Positions 12,201 through 24,200 of a stretch of DNA of 64,000 nucleotides are shown here, one piece after another. The position numbers and the translations under genes were made by a program. The first letter of the stretch is position 1, and every line of letters starts with the position of its first letter. The notes under the pieces are model-generated. The model saw only the letters and a list, made by a program, of their open reading frames with translations. It made no database searches and was not told the origin of the DNA. This DNA comes from Telmatactis stephensoni. Lineage: Eukaryota > Cnidaria > Anthozoa > Actiniaria > Isophelliidae. The stretch is from NCBI GenBank assembly GCA_029948255.1, contig JALIZF010001824.1, forward strand, positions 744,001 through 808,000, read 5' to 3'.

Positions 12201-15200
12201 TTTTTAATCACTAGGTGAGCACTACTAGACTGTACAATTTGGGTACTAACCATCTTATGCAAGCAGAATTCAGTCTTATCCAGATATCCAGGCATTATAA
12301 AGCTCCATAAACAACAATTTTCCCCACACAAAATGACCTTGTCGCGGGCTCGGCAAAGTTTCACTCATGACTTTGTTGCTCTTTTTTTATCACAGGTCCA
12401 AGAATTATTGTTAGAACATCCTCGTTGTCTCAGAACTCTTAGAAATAATGGGGAGTTATTTTGTCTTTAGAAAGTAGTGATTTTAATCTTTCTTTTTTGG
12501 GGAAAGTTTCTCCTGGATTTTTTGAGCACAAGGATCGACTGTAAAATGACAACGCTGACTGGACAGTTTTGCTCTTTGACAACGTATACGTAGGGAGAAT
12601 TTCCTGAGTGATATCCAACAAAAACGAGATTTTTCACTCTTTTCTCTTCATGTATTTTATAAAACAAATATATAATATAAGTGACAATATAATAATATAA
12701 ATGCGTTCTACGTTTATTTCTTTAGAAAACCTACATTGGCAAAGAAGCGCTAGTGGCATACATCAGAGTAGCAAGTGGTATGTACCTTGTCATCACTGTT
12801 AACGTGCGTTAAACGTTTTTGCCATACACTCTTTCAATGCTACTGCGGCCACTATACCAGTTTTTAACTCGTGGATTGCAAACCCACGCGTTATTGTGAG
12901 GGGTCGAATATGCAAATGATCAGCTTACTACTTCGTGTACGACAACATCAAATGGCACTATTCAATCTATCTATTGTCTAACTAGAATGGTGTCATACAT
13001 AAAGTAGTAACCTTGTGTCACTCACTCACTCACTCACTCACTCACTCACTCACTCACTCACTTTCCTGTAAACTTCCGGTCTGTCAAACTTTACTTCCGC
13101 TATTCCCGATAATACGATACGATGCTAACTTCCGTTCTTTGAACGTAATGTAATTGTTTTTGATATGACCCTCGACTTACCTCGTGCTCTACACTTGTCT
13201 ACACGGGTCTACACTCCGCGAAGATTGTATGTGTCGGATGTTAGGCGAAAATGCTAATAGATAATTTCTTCTTCGTTGCCACATTTTGTATTGAACTACT
13301 CTAAGCTCCCTCATGCAGCTTGGAAGTCTTGGAATAATTTTATTAATTTTCATCTGTTCATCGCATCTCCGTTGAGCTGTTCGATACTTGGATATGAAAA
13401 CCTTTCTCAATTCTGAATGAACTTTGTCGCTGTCGTCAAGGAACAAAAATCGTCGCAAGTCCCACATGAACGAGTCATCCAAGCATTTAGTGTTTGAACT
13501 GTTTGTACTCTATCAGCACGCTACGGTCTCGTTAGGAATACGGCATCAAATAAAAGCCCTTTATGAGGACATGTGGTTACTGGTAGTCAAAACATATAGC
13601 ATCCACAATCATCACCATGTCTACTATAATTGTAGATTTTTAGAGTTATGGCCTAGTTTGCATTAATATATGATCACTCTCAGTACATATAGATAACTGC
13701 ATGGTCTTAGTACTTGATCAAGTCCCAACCATCATCTAATGTATAAGTGTCCATTCCAATACTGCCCATGGATGCCCCCACTGATGTATAGGGGTACTAG
13801 TAATAACTATACTGTGTAGTATATACTGTATAAAACTTGTCTAAAATGTTTTAACGGACGTATGTACGGACGGACGTACAGCCGTTGGGCTCCCTGTGTG
13901 TCCATGAAAAATCAACTCGATGGGTTACCATTTTTTCTTAGGTATGGTGCTCCGCTCCGCTTAAAAAGCTTGTTCCATGCACGCCAATTGAAGTGTTACC
14001 TTCAAATGAAAATTTAATTTCCTACAATCATATATGAGAGTCCTCTCCAGGAGGGTTGCTTAAATGGTTAGATAGTTAACTAATTAATTGGCTCATTCGC
14101 TAGATAGATCCTCAGTAAAATGGGCATTCATGGATAGCAGAAAACGAGCATACAGCTGGGCAGGACTGGCAGATCCCGACAGATCGGACAAACGCACAAA
14201 CAGAGAAAACAAAAGGACACTATAGCAAATGAAATACAATCCTTGCCAAACCTGTGGGCAAATTACACGTTTACAATCATGGTGTCAAGACGAATAATGT
14301 CAAACCCCTTTACGGTTAATGTGCCGGCTGAAACATGTTATTTGCTATCTAGCTGATAGCCACAGTACGGGTCCCCTAAATGACTATGAATTTGAATTGG
14401 TGGTGGTCAGGTGGGAAGAAATCGGATAGAAAAACGAGTTAATGAAATTTATACTTTTGCTAGAAGTGAAGTAATAGAAGTGAAGTAACAAGCATTATTA
14501 TGGCAATTCAAGGGATTGCTCAGCCAAAATATACTTATAAACGATTGCAATGTACTGTTTGTTTGCATGTCTAGAAATACCATCAGTTCACAGAGAACCG
14601 AGGACAACAACAAATCAAATCAGAGATATGATAGTTGCAGTTGTGGTAGTGCTTTGTCTACTTGTTGTTTTAGTAGTTGGGCTGGTTATTCTGATAAAAT
14701 GGTAAGAAGTGATTTGCCACCAAACTTGATTTTTAATTAATGTTCAGAATAGAAAAACTTGTCCTTTTTCATTTCAGTCACCGTAACCGACAGCAGAAGA
14801 ATTTAGTTTCAGGTATGTATTCTACACCCAGATGTAGAAGAGAATTCCAACAAATTGATTTTTAAATTTTTTTAATTTAATCCATTTTCAGTGCATTTAA
14901 ACATAAGGAACAAAATGTCCCACATACATATAAGAAAACTAATCAGAAATTTAAGAAATTAAATACAGCAAAAATCTACTCAGTACTAAGAAAAAAATGC
15001 AGTGGGGAAGGACTAGAAGGGAACATAGGATCCATTCGAGCTAGTCCACTCAAAAAAACGCACAAACACTTAAACAAGGAACAACAACAAAAGAACTTTA
15101 AAATTTCGTTATCTATCCTATCATATTCTATATTACTCATATCAAGTGAAAACTTGTTATAATTAGTAGCAAATTATAACTTATCAAAAACTAATTATCA

Positions 15201-18200
15201 GTTTAACGTAATGTAGCTTAGTCAAAATTAAATCATCATTATCAGATCACTGCGTCCAAGTGACATGCGGGCGGTCAGGATCAAAGTTTTATAAAATTCA
15301 ATGCATTGTCTTTTAAATAATGATAAGCTAAGATTAAAAGTCCTAACTTTATCAGGCAATTTGTTCCATAAATATGGTAATCTATTAAAAAAAGTGCCTT
15401 TAAATAATTCGGTTCTGACTGAATTAATCTTTCATTTGTCGCTAGAGGACGATTAATCCAGTTACAAATGACGGTGAGCAAGAAAAGAACTTTAAAAGTA
15501 CAGTTTGAATAAATACATGTTATTGCATAATTTAGTCCAGTTGCTGAGATTATGGGCACAGTTTGCTGACCGAATTATTAAACAACAAGAATGGCAAACA
15601 TATACATCTATCTTTGCTATGAATGGAATTGTCACTCGAAAAGATATATATGTTATTGACCGAGCGTGAGGTCAGTCCGGATAGAAGGATATTTGGTCAA
15701 GTTCTTTTTTGCGTCCAGATACGGACCGAGCCGATACGTACAAACGCAAAAAAAAGAACGAGACCAAATATCCTTCTATCCGGACCAAACAAGCTCGGTC
15801 AATAACTTATTTATTATATGGCTGACCAGCTGATTTCAAAAAAAATGTTCGTTGGTAAACTCGATAAAGAAAAAATCGCCGGTTTTGACTGGCTTCGTAC
15901 AGTTGACTTCCGGTTTCACTAGCAAGGAACAGAAATTGTCAATGCATATAAAGATATCATCACTTTGTAAGAAATTAGGAGCCATTCCAAAGAACAATAA
16001 CAAAAAATCTAAAGTAAAAAAACTTTAGGAAAACGTTTTTTGTCCTAACCAAAAATCAAAACAATTAGCAAAAAATTCCCGCGCTTTCTGTCACATGGAC
16101 GCGCGCGTCTTCACACCGAATAGCGGGAATTCTGTGCTTCTTTGATATAAATAGCAAACTCAGTGACTTTTCGCTTCGAACTGAGCTGATTTTAAAATGA
16201 AGGACAGAAAAAAGGACAGAAAAATAGCTTTTGCTTCAATTTGCCGACTTCAAGCTGTTGTAATTGGGCTAGAAGTAATTTTTTGGAACTGAAAACAGCA
16301 TCTTTTGCACATTTGTTGAGTTTGGTTGCTCGATCGTCGCCTAAAAGGTAATGGTCTTCACTGAATTTTAAAAGGAAGAAATAAGTTAAAGCTAGACTCT
16401 CTCAAAATGTCTATTATCACTTTGGTACTAAGAAAACAAGTCTTTTTGAAGAGAATATTTGAAAGGATAATTGATTTTCTCAAGGCGTATTTCGTACGAT
16501 GTCTCGGTGAGTTTGATTGTAATGTAAGCTTATGTCTTGTTATCTGTTGTAAGCTTAATTGCTTATACAACTATTTCGATATGCATCTCCATTTCACCAA
16601 ATTTCTCATCAGCTGTTCGATCGTGCAAACCTGAGATACTTTCTAGGAAAATTATAGCAAGCATATTATTTTTTGCCTACACACAGCCAGTTTATTGAGT
16701 GTTTGTACTGGATCGGCGTCGTTTTATCTTTTCAAAAATGTCCAAGGTAGTTTATTCTAACATGAGGGTCATTTGATTTTTTGCTGTATCTTTCACCCAT
16801 GTCAACTGTTAGCTTTTTACACGAAACAAATCGAGAGAAAACAGCCAAGAAACGTTAAAAAGTGTCAGTGTCGGTCCGGAAAGCAAAGCCGGTCCGGAAC
16901 GCCGGTCCGGACTGGAGGATTCCGACCGCTCTGAGAATCAATCAGATTTTTCCTTTTTTCTTCGGACCGGCCTGCCATATAATAAGTAATAATTATTGTG
17001 TGTGCTTCATCAAAATTCCGAACTCGTGCAACGGGGTTTGAAGCCCACAGAGGGCTCGGAATTTTTTCCGAGGTTTATTTCTCACTCGATGAAGCACACA
17101 CACATAATAATTCTATCTATCTTCTCGCACGTTTATCTATTTCTCATCAAGATGTATGCCGTCAATGCAAATACGCATAAACTTATACACTTATACACTT
17201 ATACACATTAACTTATCACAAGCCGACTAAGATAGAGTGATTTTCATAAACCTGTGAAATAAAACTTAGCTTATTAAACACTACTAAACTCTAAAGCTTT
17301 TGTTTTCTATTGTTTGAATTTGATTATTACACATTAATAGCTAAAATTTGTTTCACGGGTTTATGAAAATCACTCTATTCTGTATTGATAAGTTCGCAAA
17401 CACGACATAGTATCTACCAATTATACACAGTAGCCACAAAATCACAGTAGCCTTAAAATCGCACACAACTTGCATCTTCCTGATTGGTCTTTCAGCAGCA
17501 GACGAAATCGACCTCGTGAACGTTGTCCACGAATGTCCACTGTCAGTGTATAATATACAGTTTTTGACACCTAATGGAAATATTGATAAATGTAGTCTGA
17601 ACATGGAATTCAAGGTAAAATAATTTCAATGTGCTTTTAAGAATTTAACATTCGGTAGTTCCGGAGCCTTAGATTTCATCAATGAATTTCTTATAAAATC
17701 CTGTCATTTAATGATGATTGTTGGCAAGTCAAAACCCGAATAAGAAAGAGGGGATCACCGTATTGGTTTCTGAGCTATAAGATGTCGTAAAAGGTGGCAT
17801 TTTCAATGGTTTGCGGTGATTTTTCTCGAAATTTACGTAATCCATATGGTCTGAAGAATGCAAACAAAAGTTTTCTGAGAAAAGGCCTGGACCGTCTCAA
17901 AAGATAGATCTGAGGTTTATATAGAGGTTTTAATCGTATGCATTGTTTGATGAGTTGCAAATATGATATAAGGGCATTCTAGAATCAAATTCCTATCCAA
18001 TTTGCGCTTCGAAATCGTGTACGGAAATTTACGACAATCCCATCAATGAAGTTGTATTTTAATTTTTTAAATCAAAAAAGTGATAAGTATTCTCTTGAAT
18101 AAAAAGGAAAAAAACAACAACAACAACAACAAAAAACAAAAACAAAAACAACAAAAACAAAAAAAAGCAAGGGCCGGGGTCACCGAATTATTTCAAAAGT

Positions 18201-21200
18201 TAGAAAAGCACAAAAGAGAAAACACACCGAAAACGAACATCAAATATCACCCATTGTAGCGACTTTTTCGCCGGATTTTTCGATTGATAAGTAAACTAAA
18301 TTCAAAACGTTCGAGGTTAAATACTTACATTACATAGTGTACAAGGTTTCTTTTAATTTTTTGTCGATAGTTGGATGACAAAATATTATTTTTCTCTACT
18401 AAAGCTAGAGTTGTTACGTTTTCAGACTCCCCATGGTAATACCAATGCTCTTAAATAAATGTGCGCGCGGGGAATGCGCAGCCTTACTACTGCGCAGGTG
18501 TGTTTTCTCTTCTGTGCTTTTCTAACTCTTGAAATAACATGGTGACCTGCTGTTTTTTCTCTCTTTTTTTCTTTTCATTCAAGTTAGTAATTATTACTTT
18601 GTCGATTTAAAAAAATAAAAATAGATTGTCGTAAATTCCGTAATTTATCAAAAAATACATACGATTAAAAGTGCTAGATAAACCCCAGATCTATCTTTGG
18701 AGACGGTGCAGGCCTTTTCTCAGAAAACTTTTGTTTGTATTCTTCAGACCATATAGATTACGTAACTTTCCAGAAAAATTGCCGCAAATCATTGAAAGCA
18801 CCACCTTTTGATCCCCTCGTTCTTTCTCGGGTTTGACTTGCAAAACAATCATCATTAAATGACGGGATTTTAAAGGAAATTCAGTGATGAAATCATAGGC
18901 TCCGGAACTACCTTAACTAGTGATGCCACTCGAGCGGTTTTACATATTGATAACAAACTTATTTTTTAACTTCAGAGTATTTCAAATGCACTACGGTATG
19001 GACGTACCTATGCACAAACACCAATCAATAAAAAGAAAAATCGTTACAAAGACATTGTAACCTGTAAGTACTCTTTCCAAATTATCTTATTTTACTGCTT
19101 AGAAAACGGAAGGATAAGCCACATAAATTCAAATAGAGAAAGCATGACATCTGTTTTTCAGTGTAACTTAACTGTTTTATCAAATGACAGACGATCATTC
19201 TCGTGTTGTCCTGGAAGATGACTACGACAACAACGAACCTGGCACTGATTACATCAACGCATCATTTATACGTGTAAGAATGATACCTAGCTATAAATTA
19301 ATGAATCCTTTTAATTAGAATTGCTTAGCTTATCTACTTTTCTAATTCACAACTCTTGTCATATCTCAGGGATATGATGGTTCTCTAAGGACATACATTG
19401 CAACACAAGGTAATTTGAAACCCAAGGGAGGGTGGAAGGAGAGAACTTCGAATATATAGCTAATATGAATGTTCGGGGCGACAGAATTAGGTTTTTTAAT
19501 TTAGACGGGACTCTTTAGTGTTTGAGATATGCCTCCTTGAAACATGTACCCATTTACACATGTCCATTTATCTGGCAAAATCGTTATGTAATTTTCATCT
19601 TTTTATGGTAGTAGTGTTATCCTTATTTTTACTAACTTATAATTTTAGGTCCTTTGCCTAACACTGTGAAGGACTTCTGGCAAATGGTTTGGCAACAAAA
19701 TACTGCAACAATAGTCATGCTTATAAACCTGGTTGAACCTGGAAAGGTATCAGTGTAATAAACGTTTATTTTTTGAAAAAATGTCTCATTAAAAATATTT
19801 TAACCCTTTCCTCTATTCAGAGAAAGTGTCATCAATACTGGCCTGAAAGAAGCGAACAATATGGAGACATCACGGTGACCAATCATCAAACACAAGTGTT
19901 TGTAGACTATGTCATAAGAACTTTTACTTTGGCCTGCCAGGTAGGTAATACAAAGTTTACATGCTGATACACACGATTCGTTTGTACGGAGAATTGGCCA
20001 TGTCCAGAGAGAATCGATTCTGAAACATTTGACTGTTGCAGGTTTTGAATGGATTCTAATATATATGTATATATAAGTAAATATGTAGATTTAGTGTAGA
20101 AGAGTAGTATTATGGGATGCCGAGACAGTATGAAAACCGTGTTAGTAGAGTCTAAGTCAAGGTACACTTCATTGGCGACGAGGAGAAAAAAAACTAACGA
20201 AAATGGCATCGCAGTTAACCTTAGCTTTGGACGAGTGGAAGCTTTTGACGAGAATGTGGAGACATGGGAGCATTATACGGAACGATTAGGGCAGTATTTT
20301 GTGTGCGAACGGCATTGGCGACGAAACGGATGACGAGAAAGCGAGGAGGGGCGCCATTTTGTTAAGTGTTTGTGGCGCCAAAACTTATAAACTCATGAGT
20401 GACCTGTTGGCTGCAACCAAACCGTCAGATAAGTCGTATAAGGAGTTGGTAGATCTAGTTCAAAACCCCCAAAACCGTCGGAGATTGTTCAGAGATTCAA
20501 GTTTAATAACAGGTCTCAGGAAGAAGGCGAGACAGTCGCTGAATATGTCGCGGCTCTGAGGAATTTGGCAGAACACTGCGAGTTTAAAGACACTTTAGAA
20601 ATAATGATCAGAGATAGAATTGTATGCGGGATTAAAGATGAGCGGATTCAAAGAAGATTCCTGTCTGAAGAGAAGCTAACGTACAAGAAAGCCTATGATC
20701 TTGCTCTATCGATGGAACTGGCGGGAAAAAATGCTGAGGATTTACACCCACAAGACGAAAAACAAGTGCACAGAGCAACCAGCCAACCAAGACACCAACA
20801 AGAAACAACCAGCAGAGCGGGTTACAGGAAAGAGACAGATACAGGTGGCAGAACATCGTGTTTTAGATGTGGAGGAAATTATAGCCCACAAGGTTGTATG
20901 TTTCAAAATGTTGAGTGGTTTGCATGCAAAAGAGTAGGCCATATTCGGGCCAAATGCCCCATTCCAACAAGGAGAAAGAGTCAGAGAAGTTTGGGACACC
21001 GGGATCCCAAGGGCCTAGTGGGAAAAGTGCAAATAGAGGATCCCCCTCAACCGTAAACCAGATAGGGGAGGAAACTGGTAAGTCTGAAGAGGATATGTAC
21101 CCCATGTACATACTACAAAACGGCCTAAACAAAAACAACCCTTATCAGGTTACCGTTTGTTTAGGAAACTATGCCCTGACAACAAATTCTTCAGTTTAAA

Positions 21201-24200
21201 ACTAGCAAAAACCAAGCTATAAACATATACAGGGGAGGAGATTGCAGTGCTTGGTCAGTGTGAATTGCCCGTTAAGTATCAAGAGAGAGTGAAAGTGTTA
21301 CCTGTGGTGATCATCAAGGGAGAGGGTCCTTGCTTGTTTGGGCGCAATTCGCTGCGAGAGATAAGGCTGAACTGGAGTGAGGTTTTCAAAATCACAGAAA
21401 GTCATGATTTGGAAGAAATGTTAGAAACCCACTCTACAGTGTTTTCGAAGGGTCAATCTGGGCAGAATTGAATGTCGATACCACAGAGAAACCCAGGTAT
21501 TTCAAACCCAGACCAGTAGCCTATACCCTGCGTGAGAAAATTGAAATAAAACTAGAACGCTTAGTTAAAGAACAGATACTGGAACCTGTTGAATTTTCTG
21601 AGTGGGCAACCCCCATTGTACCCATGGTTAAAGAAGATATGATAAGGTGGCCCTGAACCAAGTTTCCAAATTAGACATACAACTACCCAATACCCAAGAT
21701 CGAAGATCTGTATGCCTCACTGGGGGGAGGAACATTATTTACCAAGCTAGATCTGAGTCAGGCATATCAGCAGCTAGAACTGAATGAAGCCTCCAAAGTT
21801 TATACAACCATAAACATACACAAAGGGCTGTTCCAATACAACCGTCTTTCATACGGCATTCAGTCTTCAGCGCCAGGCATTTTTCAGCGGGCCATCAAAA
21901 ACCTCCTGCAAGGCATACCCCCACGTTATTGTACGTATAGATGATATTCTTGTCACAGGAAAAAGTAGAAAAGAACACTTACAGGACTTAAACACAGTGC
22001 TTACTCGACTGGATGTTGCAGAGGTCCACCTAAAGAGGAAGAAATGCATGTTCTTAGCACCTGAAGTTGTTTATCTGGGACACCTCATCAATAGCCAAGG
22101 AATCCAGACAGTGAAAAAGAAAAAATCAAAGCCATCAAAGAAGCTCCCATGCCTACCAATGTCAAAGAACTACAGTCCTTCCTGGGGATGTTAAACTACT
22201 ATGCAAGTTACCTGCCAAATTTGTCTACAGCACTAGCCCCTTTACATGCTCTGTTGTCCAAGAACCATCCCTGGAGTTGGGGAAAAGCTGAAAATGATGC
22301 ATGCATGGAGCAAGGCCAAGGACATGCTAAACTCATCAGACGTACTGGTACATTATAATCCTGGAGAAGAACTGGTGGTGTCTTGTGACGCTTCTTATGG
22401 GTTGGGCGCGGTCCTGTCCCATCAGCTGGATGGCCAAGAGAGACCAATCATGTATGCATCACGGACGTTGTTGACAGCAGAAAAAAATACTATGACCAGA
22501 TAGACAAGGAGGCGGCAGCGGTGGTGTTTGTTGTAAAAAAGTTCCACCAGTGAAAACATCACCTAGACATCCATCTTCAAATGGTATGGCAGAGCGTGCG
22601 GTGAGAATGTTCGAGGAGGGCATGAAAAAGATGGAAGGGGAGGTTGGAACATTATCAACAAAAATGTCAAGATTTCTTCTGTCATATAGGACTACCCCCC
22701 AAACAACGACTGGTCAAACACCTGCAGAACTCCTGTTTAACCGCCGACTACGCACCAAACTTGATCTGGTTAGACCAGAAGTTCGCCCACGAATGCAGCA
22801 ACAACAGAAACTGCTCAAAAGAAGAATAATGATGGGAAAACAAACCTGCGTCAGTTCAGCGAATGAGATACTGTTCTCCATTAAGAACTTTGGACAAGGC
22901 GGCAAATATGGAAGGTAGGTGAAGTTCAGAGTCGTATAGGTCCCCTGTCGTATCAAATCCAATCGGAAGATGGAGTGGTCTCTCGACGATATGTGGGCCA
23001 CTTGGTGGGGAGAGGAGCAGAGAAACCTCAGCTACCAACTTGTGACTTGACATTGGAAGAACAACAAGAGCCGGTGGAACCGCCTACACCAGTTAAAGAT
23101 TTGGGTGCTACACCTGCTGCGAAACTCGGAAAGAACCTACACCCTCTTATGAGAGACTAAAGCGTGAACGACGCCTCCTCGTTACTTAGATGACTTCGTT
23201 ACCAAGTGAACTTTGTTGATATAATGGAACATGTTTTGGTTTAGTTTACAGTTGAATGTTACATGACGTCATCCCAGAGGGGAGAGATTTATTGTAGTTG
23301 GTCTACCTGTGTATTATGGGATGCCGAGACAGTATGAAAACAGTGTTAGTAGAGTCTACGTTAAGGTACACTGCATTCCTACTTATAAGTAAATATGTAT
23401 ATATGTTTTTCAGATGGATACGACAACAAGTCGCCGAGTACGTCAATTCCATTTTACTGCTTGGCCAGACAAGGGAATTCCCCAGCATTCAACTGCAATA
23501 CTTGCATTTAGAAGGAAAGTACGCAAGGAGACGCCTGCCAATGCTGGTCCAACAATTATTCATTGCAGGTTGGTGATGCAATAAGAAGTAAAACACTGCC
23601 CATTTTTCTTCGAAATAAGAGTTGTTGACAGGTTTTGCGTTTGATAATATCAAGATGTAGTTCATGGAAAAACCAAAGTATTTCTCATTTCAGTGCTGGT
23701 GTTGGAAAAACGGGTACCTACATAATGATTGATGCCATGCTTGAACAGGCAAAACATCAACAGACTTTGGACATTTTCAAATACTTGAAAACTATCAGAG
23801 AAGACAGACCTTTCATGGTGCAGACAGAAGTAAGAAGTTCATTGAAAATAGCTAAGAAAAAATTATAACTATGAAGTTGCAGTCCATACGACTGTAATAT
23901 ACTAGCTTCTACATTTTATCATTATTTCACATGCTGTAGGATCAGTACATATTTGTACATATGGCTGTGTACGAGGCACTGTCGTGTGGTAATACAGAAA
24001 TCGAAGCTTACAACCTGAGAACTACCATGAAGAATCTCTCAGCTGTGGATGAGCATAAAAACAAAACCGGCTTTGCACTTGAGTTTCAGGTAACGAAATA
24101 GTTGATATATGCAACAGAGTCAAAGAAATATTACTTGATGGGTATTTTGATCTTTATTAATTTTATCTTTTTCAGCGTTTGAGAGTTCTTACAGAAAAAG

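Larger units (their letters stand above)
20090..23375 (+). mobile_element. Decayed Ty3/gypsy LTR retrotransposon in a gene A intron
   Basis: Short LTR remnants containing GGGATGCCGAGACAGTATGA lie at about 20113 and 23318. A likely primer binding site TGGCGACGAGG follows the first, and a purine tract AGAGGGGAGAGA precedes the second. Between them are broken gag and pol segments in several frames on the + strand. Many frameshifts and an internal deletion make it non-functional. It lies between the exon ending 19940 and the WPD-loop exon at 23414, in the same orientation as the host gene. Confidence 0.9.

Noticed and set aside
13189..13482. 97-residue minus-strand open frame
   Set aside because: No recognisable family, no paralogous counterpart, lies in a large repeat-rich intron.
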